Shown one piece after another: positions 1 through 8,581 of a stretch of 64,000 nucleotides of DNA. The notes beneath the pieces were generated by a model that saw nothing but the letters and a program-made list of their open reading frames with translations, made no database searches and was not told the origin of the DNA. The DNA is from Cloacibacterium normanense (GTDB taxonomy: Bacteria; Bacteroidota; Bacteroidia; Flavobacteriales; Weeksellaceae), in assembly GCF_003860565.1 (NCBI RefSeq), contig NZ_CP034157.1, positions 1,798,001 to 1,862,000 of the forward strand, in the 5' to 3' direction. The number at the start of each line of letters is the position of its first letter. The first letter of the stretch is position 1. The translations under genes and the position numbers were made by a program.

Positions 1-1725
1 ATTCTGGGCGCACTTTCTGATTATAAAATACTGGGAATGAAACCCTTAAAACTTTCATTTGCTTCTCGATTGAAGTTGATTGAAAGATACGGTCTCGCTT
101 ATCAATACATTACAGCACAAAACCTTGACCAAAAAATTGACGAAAAATTTTCGGATTTAAGTAATTTTAATGAAATGGCGATTAGCCAATTCGAAACAGG
201 AAGCCTTTTTACCTTGATTGCCGAAAAAATGGGCACTTCTTATTTTGACAATTTCTTGAAAGGTTATATCTCCAAAAATCACACTTCTGAATTAGACAAA
301 AGAGATTTTCTAGACCAACTTACGGTAGCTTCTGGTTACTCTTCAGAATTTTTAGAAAAATACGTCAAAAGAAAGCAAAGAATCAATTTTAAACTCAACG
401 ATTTCGAGAGAAAAGATAACGTCATCAACATTAATGTTTCTAAAAATACAGCGCAGAATATTCCTTTTAAATTAGAAACTTTTCATGAAGATGGCAGTAA
501 AAAAACCTTTTGGTATGACACTAATTATCAGGACAGTTCTTGCGGTTACGTAATTCCAGATAATGAAGCGGTAAAAATTGTCATCAATGATTTATATGCT
601 TTCCCAGAAAATAATTTTAGAGACAATTATCTTTATACCAAAGGAATTAAAGACAATGCCAAAAAATTAAGATTTAAACTCATTCCAGACAATCCAAATT
701 CTGAAATCAACGAAGTTTATCTTACGCCAGGAATCGGTTGGAATAATTATGACAAATTCTTATTGGGAATTCGATTTAAAAATAAATCACTGATTGACAA
801 GAGGTTTCAATATCTTATTTCGCCGTTTTTCAGTACAGGAAGTAAGGATATTAATGGATCTTTTAACGCTATCTATAAAATCCAACCACCAGAAAGTTTT
901 TACAGAACGCTTACTTTAGGTGTTGCAACTGCCAAATACAATTATGATTTTGGGTTGTCTTACAAAAAAATCAGTTTTTCTGGGAATATGTCTTTTAACA
1001 AGAATCCTAGAAGCGAAATTTCTAGAATTTTGTCTGCTTCTTACAATTTTTTCGAAAGAGATTTAAGCCCAAAAATGATTGCAGAAAATGACTACGCTAA
1101 ATATAACATTTGGAACTTAGGTTTTGTCTATTCAGACAATAATGTAATTAAAGAAAAGTATATTTTCGGGAATTTCCAATACATGGAAGATTATGCAAAA
1201 CTTACTGCAGAAAGCTACTACAGACTAGAATATGCCAAAAATAAAAAACTGAGCTTACGATTGTATGGCGGTTATTTTTTAAGAAATCATACCAGAAATA
1301 ATAATTTCGATATTGGAATTTCTAAAGTTTCCAACTATGCTTTCTCGTATAATCTATTGGCTCAGAGTGCAATAAGCGGAATCCTTTCTCAACAGTTTAT
1401 TATGGCAGAAGGTGGTTTTAAATCTTATATCAACGGAAGTGTAGACCAATGGTTAATTACGCATAATGTAGAAGCCAACGTATGGAAGATGATAGACGTT
1501 TACGCAGATTTTGGAGTATATAAAAACCGTGCGCATTCTCCAAAATTCATTTGGGATAGTGGGATAAAATTTAAGGTCATTCCAGATTTTATAGAAGTCT
1601 ATTTCCCTATGCAATCAAGCCTTGGTTTCGAACCGAAGTTCAAAGATTACGGCAATAGAATACGATTTACCTTTAACTTAAATGTAGGCGCTCTGATTGG
1701 ATATTTCAGACGAGGCTGGTATTAA
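1..1725 (+). CDS. M1-like metallopeptidase, C-terminal part, joined to a beta-barrel-like region (5' partial)
   Basis: The reading frame is open to the first base of the window, so this is the 3' end of a longer gene; the first ATG at 37 is internal. The N-terminal third, with FETGSLFTLIAEKMG and a later SGYSSEFLEKYVKR, has the pattern of the helical region that follows the zinc site in M1 (gluzincin) aminopeptidases. The HExxH motif itself would lie upstream and is not seen. From about residue 230 of the visible part the protein becomes alternating polar/hydrophobic strands rich in aromatics, ending GALIGYFRRGWY, which looks like an outer-membrane beta-barrel. A membrane-anchored surface peptidase is inferred. 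The hairpin at 1732-1757 ends it. The family call is moderate because the catalytic part is missing. Confidence 0.6.
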   Translation: MLGALSDYKILGMKPLKLSFASRLKLIERYGLAYQYITAQNLDQKIDEKFSDLSNFNEMAISQFETGSLFTLIAEKMGTSYFDNFLKGYISKNHTSELDKRDFLDQLTVASGYSSEFLEKYVKRKQRINFKLNDFERKDNVININVSKNTAQNIPFKLETFHEDGSKKTFWYDTNYQDSSCGYVIPDNEAVKIVINDLYAFPENNFRDNYLYTKGIKDNAKKLRFKLIPDNPNSEINEVYLTPGIGWNNYDKFLLGIRFKNKSLIDKRFQYLISPFFSTGSKDINGSFNAIYKIQPPESFYRTLTLGVATAKYNYDFGLSYKKISFSGNMSFNKNPRSEISRILSASYNFFERDLSPKMIAENDYAKYNIWNLGFVYSDNNVIKEKYIFGNFQYMEDYAKLTAESYYRLEYAKNKKLSLRLYGGYFLRNHTRNNNFDIGISKVSNYAFSYNLLAQSAISGILSQQFIMAEGGFKSYINGSVDQWLITHNVEANVWKMIDVYADFGVYKNRAHSPKFIWDSGIKFKVIPDFIEVYFPMQSSLGFEPKFKDYGNRIRFTFNLNVGALIGYFRRGWY

Positions 1726-1731
1726 ATAAAA

Positions 1732-1757
1732 AAAGGTTGCTCAAATGAGCAACCTTT
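1732..1757. terminator. Bidirectional rho-independent terminator between convergent genes
   Basis: A perfect 11-bp stem (AAAGGTTGCTC / GAGCAACCTTT) with a 4-base AAAT loop. A-rich sequence precedes it and T-rich sequence follows, so it can work on both strands. It lies between the stop of the plus-strand peptidase gene and the stop of the minus-strand lamin-tail gene. Confidence 0.85.
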
Positions 1758-1778
1758 AATTTTATCAATAAATTATAA

Positions 1779-2648
1779 TTATTGTTTTACGATTTTTTGA
1801 GAAACAGTTTCACCGTTTACTTCACCTGTTACTACATAAACTCCTTTTGGTAAAGAAGAAACATTAAGAGAAGTATTCTTTTCTACAGAAGCAGATTTCA
1901 CTAAAGAACCGCTTACATTATAAATTTTAATATTTGCTTTTTCTCCAAAACTAATTTCATTAGTTACTTTAGTATTTCTAACAAGATTAAATTTAAGTTT
2001 AGCAATATCACCTGTTGACAAACTAGTACTTTTATTTTCTGGAGTAGGTGCTTTAACCTCAAAATCATTTACATTGCTGTTAGTATCAACTACTGGAATT
2101 TTTCTTTGTGCTGATTTAGTAGCATCTGTTGCCGGTGCAGCTGCAGTTCCTTCAAAAAGATTTGCAGTTCCATAACCTACAAAATCTAGAACACCTGCAG
2201 AAACTGGTCCTGTAGCTTGTACTGGAGCTCCTGGAGCTCCTTGAACTATCGCAACTTTACCATTTGAACCTGACATATTAAATCCTCCATTGTAATTTGT
2301 CCCTGAAAAATTAGTATTATTAGTTACTTGATAATCAGCAAGTGGCAATACTGTTCCAACTGTATTTGCAGTAGATGGCACCATCTCGATCAAATATTTT
2401 TGACCTGGTGCTAATGTAAATGTTGGTAATACATTATAAGAATTAAATGTTCCTGTAGCAGATGCATATTGAATTGATACGTCTGATAAAGTTACTGAAG
2501 TATTACCGATATTAATCAGTTCTACAAAATCATTAATGTAAACAGATGTACCTGCACCGCCACCACCATAAACTTCGTTGATAACAACTTGCGCATTAGC
2601 AGAAATTCCTAAAGCAACAAAACTTAAAAGAGTAAAGATTTTTTTCAT
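1779..2648 (-). CDS. Secreted lamin-tail-domain protein with T9SS sorting domain
   Basis: The 289-residue product starts with a signal peptide (MKKIFTLLSFVALGISANAQ, probable cleavage after ANA). Residues 20 to about 150 read as a lamin-tail domain (VVINEVYGGGG, DFVELINIGN, LAPGQKYLIEM), a beta fold common on extracellular bacterial proteins and nucleases. The last about 65 residues (KIYNVSGSLVKS, LPKGVYVVTGEV, KIVKQ) match the type A T9SS C-terminal sorting domain, so export by type IX secretion and attachment or release at the cell surface is expected. No catalytic domain is visible, and the role is unknown. A -7 element lies 30 bp upstream. Confidence 0.85.
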   Translation of the reverse strand: MKKIFTLLSFVALGISANAQVVINEVYGGGGAGTSVYINDFVELINIGNTSVTLSDVSIQYASATGTFNSYNVLPTFTLAPGQKYLIEMVPSTANTVGTVLPLADYQVTNNTNFSGTNYNGGFNMSGSNGKVAIVQGAPGAPVQATGPVSAGVLDFVGYGTANLFEGTAAAPATDATKSAQRKIPVVDTNSNVNDFEVKAPTPENKSTSLSTGDIAKLKFNLVRNTKVTNEISFGEKANIKIYNVSGSLVKSASVEKNTSLNVSSLPKGVYVVTGEVNGETVSQKIVKQ

Positions 2649-2678
2649 GCGAATATTTTTTTATATTAAATAATTTCT

Positions 2679-2686
2679 CAAAATTA
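2679..2686 (-). promoter_or_regulatory. -7 promoter element for the lamin-tail gene
   Basis: Read on the minus strand this is TAATTTTG, a match to the Bacteroidota -7 consensus TAnnTTTG, 30 bp before the ATG at 2648. No convincing -33 TTG partner was found. Confidence 0.45.
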
Positions 2687-2789
2687 ATCATTTTATAACG
2701 GATAATGAAAATTTATTTGTTAAAATTTTTGTTAATAATAATTAATAATATTTTTTTTAAAAATTATCTGACAGTAAGCAAATTATTTC

Positions 2790-2797
2790 TATTTTTG
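2790..2797 (+). promoter_or_regulatory. -7 promoter element for the T9SS protein gene at 2817
   Basis: TATTTTTG matches TAnnTTTG and ends 19 bp before the ATG at 2817. The upstream -33 half is poor (CTG at 2768-2770, 19-bp spacer). Confidence 0.5.
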
Positions 2798-2816
2798 TAA
2801 TTATTAAATATTGATT

Positions 2817-3800
2817 ATGAACAAAAATTTATCCTTTTTATTTAAAGGCTTTATATTTTCTACCCTTTTAACTTGTGGATTATATAACGCTCAAAATGTA
2901 TTTAGCCAAAACTTCAATTCTTCTACCACTCTTACGGATTATGTAGCGTCTCCAGCTTCTGGAACTTCTAATAAATTTGATGGAATCACTTCAAGTGGTG
3001 CTGGTACAACTTGGAGTGTTGAAGCAAATAATCTTACGGTGAGCAGAACCGCAAACGCTGGGTCATTCACAAGAATATCTACCACAGGAACTACTACTGG
3101 TCAAGCGTTATGGATAGAGTTTGACTTATCTGTTGCATCTTCTACTACTACCACAAATGCAGGAACACTTTATGTAGGAGATGCATTTTCTGCAACACAA
3201 AATTCCGGCCCTACTGCATCGTCTGTAAATTCAAGATTAGGAATTAACTTCACAACTACAAGTGGCAACTTTACACTTAGAAATATTACCGCAGGTACAA
3301 ATTCTGGTACTTTATCTGGTGTTCAAAAAATAACTTGGGTTATTAATAACACAGGCTCTAGCTTAACCTATACTGCACCTGATGGTTCTACTGAAACCGT
3401 GCAATCAAATTTTGCGGACGTATGGACGGGAACAACTAGAACTTTTAACGAAATTGGGGCTACAACCAATGGTGTTGTTCTAAAAGATTTTAAATTTGTA
3501 ATATCTAATGGTACAGGAAGTATTACTTTTGATAATTTCTACATTAAGTCACTTAGTCCAACCAATTTAGGAGTAGACCTTGTTAAAAAAGACAAGACTA
3601 CTATTTATGCTGAGAATGGACAAATTAATGTAAAATCAGAAACCAACGTTTCTTCAGTAGAAGTATATGACACAACTGGTAGATTACTTAAATCTTCTAA
3701 ATCTGCTCAAGTAAGCATTTCAAGATCATCTTCACCAATTGTAGTAGTAAAAGTGCAATTAACTGATGGTACTGTAATTACTAAAAAAGTAAAATTATAA
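2817..3800 (+). CDS. Secreted beta-rich protein with T9SS sorting domain
   Basis: I chose the ATG at 2817 over an in-frame TTG at 2811 because it directly begins a signal peptide (MNKNLSFLFKGFIFS, then cleavage near LYNAQ). The mature part, about 230 residues, is Ser/Thr/Asn-rich and predicted beta (FSQNFNSSTTLTDY, FDLSVAS, DGITSSGAGTTWSV, KDFKFVISNGTGSITFDNFYI). This has the look of the jelly-roll, carbohydrate-binding-like domains found on flavobacterial surface proteins. The last about 75 residues (VEVYDTTGRLLKS, SPIVVVKVQLTDG, KVKL) form a type A T9SS sorting domain. No active site is recognised. A strong terminator follows. Confidence 0.8.
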   Translation: MNKNLSFLFKGFIFSTLLTCGLYNAQNVFSQNFNSSTTLTDYVASPASGTSNKFDGITSSGAGTTWSVEANNLTVSRTANAGSFTRISTTGTTTGQALWIEFDLSVASSTTTTNAGTLYVGDAFSATQNSGPTASSVNSRLGINFTTTSGNFTLRNITAGTNSGTLSGVQKITWVINNTGSSLTYTAPDGSTETVQSNFADVWTGTTRTFNEIGATTNGVVLKDFKFVISNGTGSITFDNFYIKSLSPTNLGVDLVKKDKTTIYAENGQINVKSETNVSSVEVYDTTGRLLKSSKSAQVSISRSSSPIVVVKVQLTDGTVITKKVKL

Positions 3801-3822
3801 GTCTAACTTATTTCAAAAATAC

Positions 3823-3848
3823 ACCTGCTCAATTGAGCAGGTTTTTTT
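3823..3848 (+). terminator. Rho-independent terminator after the T9SS gene
   Basis: Stem ACCTGCTC / GAGCAGGT with an AATT loop followed by a run of seven T. It lies 23 bp past the stop codon and 13 bp before the left end of the IS3 element. Confidence 0.9.
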
Positions 3849-3860
3849 ATTTATATGTCT

Positions 3861-3880
3861 TGTCCTGAAAAAAGTTGACT
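3861..3880 (+). repeat. Left terminal inverted repeat of the IS3 element
   Basis: TGTCCTGAAAAAAGTTGACT. It pairs with the right end with two mismatches, at positions 7 and 13. Confidence 0.85.
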
Positions 3881-3894
3881 AAAAATTAGATAAT

Positions 3895-4269
3895 ATGTCA
3901 ACAAAAAAGAAAATTTCAAAAATTCCAAGTGCCCCACAAATTTATAGCGAAGCATTTAAACGTCAAGTTGTAAGTGAATTTGAGAGGGGTTTATTTACTA
4001 AAGCAGAACTTCGAAGACGTTACAATATTCTAGGCAATAGTTGTCTACCAAGATGGTTAAAAAAATATGGTAAATTTACCTATGAAGATAAATTAACTAT
4101 TGGTCGTCCTATGAAAGATCCTCAACAACAGCGTATAAAAGAGCTAGAAGCTCAATTAGCAAAAAAAGAAGAAGAATTAAAAGTATTCAAACGATTTATT
4201 GAAATAGCTGAACGTGAACTTAAAATTGATATTGTAAAAAAGTCTGGTTCCAAGCAGTCGAAGAAATAA
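3895..4269 (+). CDS. IS3-family transposase OrfA (helix-turn-helix subunit)
   Basis: The 124-residue basic protein has an N-terminal helix-turn-helix (YSEAFKRQVVSEFERGLFTKAELRRRYNI in overlapping pieces) and a C-terminal leucine-zipper-like coiled coil (IKELEAQLAKKEEELKVFK). This is the usual OrfA plan for binding the IS ends and oligomerising. Its C terminus KKSGSKQSKK overlaps the slippery heptamer A AAA AAG at 4236-4242, where a -1 frameshift would join it to orfB and make the full transposase. Confidence 0.92.
   Translation: MSTKKKISKIPSAPQIYSEAFKRQVVSEFERGLFTKAELRRRYNILGNSCLPRWLKKYGKFTYEDKLTIGRPMKDPQQQRIKELEAQLAKKEEELKVFKRFIEIAERELKIDIVKKSGSKQSKK
4236..4242 (+). promoter_or_regulatory. 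Programmed -1 frameshift site (A AAA AAG) of the IS3 element
   Basis: The heptamer is in the zero frame of orfA (Lys-Lys codons AAA AAG). Slipping back one base gives an uninterrupted frame through GTC TGG TTC CAA GCA into the TTG at 4284 of orfB, so an OrfAB fusion can be made without any start codon for orfB. Confidence 0.8.
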
Positions 4270-4283
4270 ATGTAAATAGTTCA

Positions 4284-5162
4284 TTGGCCACTTATGAATT
4301 ATGCGAACTGTTTGGATACACAAAACAAGCATTTTACAAGCGAAAGAAAAACGTTAGAACACCTAAATACAACTCAGAATTATTACGAAGTTTAGTAGTT
4401 ACTATTCGTAAGCAATTACCACGAACAGGTGGCAAGAAACTTTATGTAATGTTACAAGATGAATTTATAAAACATCATATATCAATTGGTCGGGATAATT
4501 TTTTAGATTTTTTAAAAGCAGAATATTTAAAAGTACCTAAAGTTCGAAGATATTACAAAACAACAAACTCAAGACATTGGATGAAACGCTATCCAAATTT
4601 AATTAGCAATTTAGTACTTAACAGGCCTGATCAAGTTTGGGTTGCTGATATAACTTATTTACGAACAAAAGAGAAAACATACTATTTGCATTTACTCACT
4701 GATGCTTGTTCCAAGAAAATCGTTGGTTATCAACTGTCAGATAATTTAATGAGTTCAACTACAGTAAAAGCTTTAGAAATGGCTTTGATTAACAGGGAAA
4801 CAAAAAATCAACTTATACACCATTCTGATAGAGGTTTACAATATTGCAGTAAAGAATATACCGATTTGTTAAAGAAAAACAATATTTTAATTAGTATGAC
4901 GCAAGAAAACGACCCATATGAAAATGCAGTAGCAGAAAGAGTAAATGGAATTTTAAAAGAAGAATTTGGTTTACATGAAATATTTGAAAACTATCAAAAT
5001 TTAAACAAACAAGTTACACAAGCCATAACTTTATACAACAATTTTAGAATACATATGTCAATTAATATGATAACTCCAAACCAAGCGCATCAACAAACAA
5101 TAATACATTTAAAACAATGGAAAAAAATAAATCGTAACAGAATTAATTCTGCTACGATTTAA
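4284..5162 (+). CDS. IS3-family transposase OrfB (DDE integrase core)
   Basis: This is an rve-type catalytic subunit of about 292 residues. The DDE triad is visible as D122 (VADITY), D182 (HHSDRGLQY) and E218 (NAVAERVNG), with 35 residues between the last two as expected for IS3. An HTH_21-like region precedes the core. No good start codon exists: the first candidate is TTG at 4284, and the frame is open back to the frameshift site at 4236. Production as an OrfAB fusion is therefore more likely than independent initiation. The gene looks intact, so the element may still be active. Confidence 0.92.
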   Translation: MATYELCELFGYTKQAFYKRKKNVRTPKYNSELLRSLVVTIRKQLPRTGGKKLYVMLQDEFIKHHISIGRDNFLDFLKAEYLKVPKVRRYYKTTNSRHWMKRYPNLISNLVLNRPDQVWVADITYLRTKEKTYYLHLLTDACSKKIVGYQLSDNLMSSTTVKALEMALINRETKNQLIHHSDRGLQYCSKEYTDLLKKNNILISMTQENDPYENAVAERVNGILKEEFGLHEIFENYQNLNKQVTQAITLYNNFRIHMSINMITPNQAHQQTIIHLKQWKKINRNRINSATI

Positions 5163-5182
5163 CTATATTTGAATTATTAACG

Positions 5183-5202
5183 AGTCAACCTTTTTTAGGA
5201 CA
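5183..5202 (-). repeat. Right terminal inverted repeat of the IS3 element
   Basis: Read on the minus strand this is TGTCCTAAAAAAGGTTGACT, the imperfect copy of the left end. Confidence 0.85.
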
Positions 5203-5258
5203 ACTCAATATTTGTAATTAGTTTTTAATATTTTCGTTATAAACTAAAATTTCAGACT

Positions 5259-8200
5259 TTGATTTATCGGTTTTTCCTTTTATTTACTTTTTTGAGCTTA
5301 AATATATTTAATGCTCAGATTTTCACATGGAAAAACCCTAATTTACCTGCTCAAGATTCCCTAAAAACAGACTCTATTGTTTCAAAAAAATTTAATAGCG
5401 AGTTTTTTAAAAAAGATACCGCCCATTTTGTCTGGAAAGAAAAGAAAATTCTCTATGATGAATCGGTTCTCGTAAAGAAGAATTCTCGTTCCCAAATTTT
5501 AGGCGATTTAAATACCAAAGGTTCCATCATTCGTGGAATTACTTTTGGCAATAACCAAGGGCAATCGGTGCAATCTTCTATGGATATGCAAATTGCAGGA
5601 AAACTCAGCAAAGATGTTTCTATCCTCGCCAGTATTTCAGACCATAACTTGCCCATTCAAGCGGATGGTTATACGCAGACTTTGCAGGAATTTGATAAAA
5701 TTTATCTCCAACTCAATATTAAAGACAAAAGCATTCTAAAAGCGGGACATCTCGATTTACAAGACGACCAAACGTATTTTGGAAGATACCAAAGACGAAG
5801 CATGGGCTTGCAATTTCAGACGAATTTTGGGAAAAACAACAAAACTTTTCTAGATTTCTCGGCGGGAGTTGCCAGAAGTGAATTTCACAGAATCCGCTTT
5901 CAAGGTGTGGAAGGAAATCAAGGTCCCTATCGTTTGAACGGAAAAAATGGAGAAAATTTCATCACGATTTTGAGCGGTTCTGAACAGGTTTTTATTGATG
6001 GAATTTTGATGAAACGTGGCGAAAACCAAGATTACACCATCAATTACAACACGGGAGAAATCACGTTCACAAGTTTTAGACCGATTTTTAAACAGAATTT
6101 CATCACTATTTCCTACAATTACACCAACCGAAATTACAACCGTTTTATCGTCACTTCTTCGGTGAAACATCAAGCCGAAAAACTGAAACTTTCTTTCGAC
6201 GCTTTCTTGGAAAATGATAACAAAAATGCTCCTCTTTCTCTAAATTTATCCAAAGAAGATGAGCAAATTCTAGCCAATGCGGGAAACAATCAAGATTTAA
6301 TGTACGCTCCTTCCGCTGTGATTACAGAATACGATGTGAACAAAATTTTGTACAAATTAGTCCAAAATCCACAAGGAAATTACTATGAATTTTCTACTGA
6401 CAAAGCGGAAACTTTGTACAACGTTTCTTTCACCTATTTTGGTGCAGGTTTGGGAGATTACCAACTGAAACAATCTACCAACAATGGAAGAGTTTTTGAA
6501 TTTGTAGGTGCTGGAAACGGCGATTATTCTGCGCTTAGAAAGTTGCCTTCTCCGCAAAAATCTCAAGTATTCTCTACTTCGGCAGAATATACTTTTGAAA
6601 AAGGAAAAATTGGCGGAGATTTCTCATTAAGCAATTATGATGTCAATCTATTTTCCTCAAAAAACAACGACCAAAATACAGGTTTTGCAGGAAGAATTTT
6701 CGGGAATAAAATCTTTACCAAAAACAATTGGCAAGGAACTGTTGGCGCAGAATTTCAGAGAATTTCTTCGCAGTTTCATATTTTAGATAGAATAAATGAC
6801 GTGGAATTTTCGAGAGATTTTAATTTAACTCAAGAATTCAATCAAATTACTCAAAATAGATTGATTTTCAGTTTTTTAAATCAGTGGAAAAATTCTAATT
6901 TTATCAATTACAAACTGAATTATCTCAATGAAAAACAAAGCTATAACGGCATAAAAAATGATTTAGATTTTAAATTCCTAAAGAAAAACACAGAAACCAA
7001 AGGAAATGTTTCTTACTTAAATACTACTTCAGATTTTCAAGACACCCAATTTGCAAGAGGAAATGTTTCTACTGAATTTTTGGGCAAAAAAGGAAGTTGG
7101 AGTTTTGGTGGAAGTTTCGAGCATAATGTGAAGAATTTTAACCAAACTAAAACTTTAGACGTGACGAGTTTTTCTTGGAAAGAAGTTTTTGTTCAAAAAA
7201 GAATTGGCGATAGTTTAAGAACCAAATTATTGGCAAAATCTTATTTCAGAACCAATGATTCTGTTCGAGATAATTCTTTGAAAAAAATGAATAATATTCT
7301 CGGCTTAATGCTCGAAAGTCAATTGATTAGAACCGAAAAAACACAACTTTCCACACTCGTTCATTACCGAAAATTTTTCTACGAAAATGAATTAAAAACG
7401 CAGTTTAATTCAGATTTTGTGATTGGAAACATACAGTATAATCAACAATTTTTCAAAAACGGAATGCGTTTACAAGCGTTTTATGAACTCGGAAACGGAC
7501 AAGAAGCGCAGCGAGAATTTCAGTATCTGAAAGTAACAGACGGACAAGGAATTTACAAATGGACGGATTATAACGGCGACGGAATTCAGCAGTTAGACGA
7601 GTTTGAAATTGCAGAATATTCGGATTTGGCGCAATACATCAGAGTTTACACAAATACGGTAAAATACACACCTTCCAACAAAAATAAGTTGCAACTTTCG
7701 CTTTCGGTGAATCCTTACATTGTTTTTAATTCAGACAATCAGTTTTTAAGACGTTGGAATTTTAACATTTCACTCAATGTCCAAAATTCGTTTTACAAAG
7801 AAGACCGAATTTTAGAATTTAATCCATTTAAAACCGAAAATAATCAAATTTTAAAAAATCAGAATTTGCTATTCTCTGTACTTTTCAACCCAACCGAAAA
7901 ATCTGGCTGGAACGGAAATTACCGTTTTATCGACAATCAAAATTTGGTCAATGCCAATTTCAGCATCGAAAAGAAAAATACGCAAACTCATTTGGTCAAT
8001 TTTGGATATTGGTTTAATAAAAACTTGCGTGCAGATTGGGAAAATCAGTTGCAGAATTACCAATCTTCATCACAATTATTTAACACAAGAGACTATAAAT
8101 TAAACATTTACGAAACCAAACCCAAATTGGTTTACAAACTTTCGGAAAGCATACAAACCGAAGTTTCTACTGCTTATAAAATCAAGGACAGAAAAGACGG

Positions 8201-8492
8201 CGAAGAATTCTTAAAAACTTTCGATTTAACCGGAACTTTACAATGGGAAAAACAGAAAACTTCTATCCGTGGAAATTTCAGTTTCATCAATAATGATTTC
8301 ACGGGAAATGCTTTCAGCATTGTAGGAAATCAAATGCTTGACGGATTAAAACCTGGCAAAAACCAAGTTTGGAGCGTTATTTTGCAACAAGCATTAAACT
8401 CATTCCTTCAACTCAACGTGAATTACGAAGGCAGAAATTCTGGCGAAAGAACGATTCATATTGGAAGTGTGCAAGTGAGAGCTTCGTTTTAA
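5259..8492 (+). CDS. Large outer-membrane beta-barrel-like protein of unknown function
   Basis: The 1077-residue product begins with a signal peptide (MIYRFFLLFTFLSLNIFNAQ). After about 80 residues comes a conserved-looking segment (LGDLNTKGSIIRGITFGNNQG, ASISDHNLPIQADG, TLQEFDKIYLQL). The rest is strand after strand of alternating residues rich in Asn, Phe and Tyr, ending VQVRASF with the terminal Phe common in barrel proteins. Around residue 766 an EF-hand-like loop (DYNGDGIQQLDEFE) may bind calcium. I recognise the general flavobacterial outer-membrane type but no function. The only start is a TTG at 5259, and the IS3 right end lies 57 bp upstream, so the native promoter and possibly the original start may have been displaced. 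No in-frame stop interrupts it. Confidence 0.7.
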   Translation: MIYRFFLLFTFLSLNIFNAQIFTWKNPNLPAQDSLKTDSIVSKKFNSEFFKKDTAHFVWKEKKILYDESVLVKKNSRSQILGDLNTKGSIIRGITFGNNQGQSVQSSMDMQIAGKLSKDVSILASISDHNLPIQADGYTQTLQEFDKIYLQLNIKDKSILKAGHLDLQDDQTYFGRYQRRSMGLQFQTNFGKNNKTFLDFSAGVARSEFHRIRFQGVEGNQGPYRLNGKNGENFITILSGSEQVFIDGILMKRGENQDYTINYNTGEITFTSFRPIFKQNFITISYNYTNRNYNRFIVTSSVKHQAEKLKLSFDAFLENDNKNAPLSLNLSKEDEQILANAGNNQDLMYAPSAVITEYDVNKILYKLVQNPQGNYYEFSTDKAETLYNVSFTYFGAGLGDYQLKQSTNNGRVFEFVGAGNGDYSALRKLPSPQKSQVFSTSAEYTFEKGKIGGDFSLSNYDVNLFSSKNNDQNTGFAGRIFGNKIFTKNNWQGTVGAEFQRISSQFHILDRINDVEFSRDFNLTQEFNQITQNRLIFSFLNQWKNSNFINYKLNYLNEKQSYNGIKNDLDFKFLKKNTETKGNVSYLNTTSDFQDTQFARGNVSTEFLGKKGSWSFGGSFEHNVKNFNQTKTLDVTSFSWKEVFVQKRIGDSLRTKLLAKSYFRTNDSVRDNSLKKMNNILGLMLESQLIRTEKTQLSTLVHYRKFFYENELKTQFNSDFVIGNIQYNQQFFKNGMRLQAFYELGNGQEAQREFQYLKVTDGQGIYKWTDYNGDGIQQLDEFEIAEYSDLAQYIRVYTNTVKYTPSNKNKLQLSLSVNPYIVFNSDNQFLRRWNFNISLNVQNSFYKEDRILEFNPFKTENNQILKNQNLLFSVLFNPTEKSGWNGNYRFIDNQNLVNANFSIEKKNTQTHLVNFGYWFNKNLRADWENQLQNYQSSSQLFNTRDYKLNIYETKPKLVYKLSESIQTEVSTAYKIKDRKDGEEFLKTFDLTGTLQWEKQKTSIRGNFSFINNDFTGNAFSIVGNQMLDGLKPGKNQVWSVILQQALNSFLQLNVNYEGRNSGERTIHIGSVQVRASF

Positions 8493-8569
8493 CATTATGC
8501 AATCAGCTCTCTGCTTTCAGCTATCAGCAAAGAGCAGAAAGCAAATTGCAGAAAGCCGAAAGCTTTTTA

Positions 8570-8577
8570 TATCTTTG
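8570..8577 (+). promoter_or_regulatory. Promoter of dusB with -7 element almost at the start codon
   Basis: TATCTTTG matches TAnnTTTG, with a TTG 21 bp upstream (8546-8548) as the -33 element. The ATG of dusB begins 5 bp after the box, so the transcript would be leaderless or nearly so. The spacer upstream holds short repeated AGCAGAAAGC / GCAGAAAGCCGAAAGC units. Confidence 0.6.
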
Positions 8578-8581
8578 CAAA

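Larger units (their letters stand above)
3861..5202 (+). mobile_element. IS3-family insertion sequence, 1342 bp, complete
   Basis: The element carries overlapping orfA and orfB in the usual IS3 arrangement. Its ends are 20-bp imperfect inverted repeats (TGTCCTGAAAAAAGTTGACT at 3861-3880; the complement of TGTCCTAAAAAAGGTTGACT at 5183-5202; 18 of 20 identical). The bases just outside (TCT on the left, ACT on the right) do not form a clear target duplication, so the insertion may be old or the true end may differ by a base. It sits between a terminator and the large barrel gene, 57 bp upstream of that gene's TTG start. Confidence 0.9.

Noticed and set aside
3851-5210. Target duplication of the first IS3 element
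   Set aside because: Flanks TCT and ACT do not match at 3, 4 or 5 bp in any sensible alignment of the ends.
8369-8581. Longer start for dusB
   Set aside because: The extension overlaps the barrel gene by over 120 bp and has no DusB similarity; the ATG at 8582 sits right after a promoter box and starts the conserved fold.
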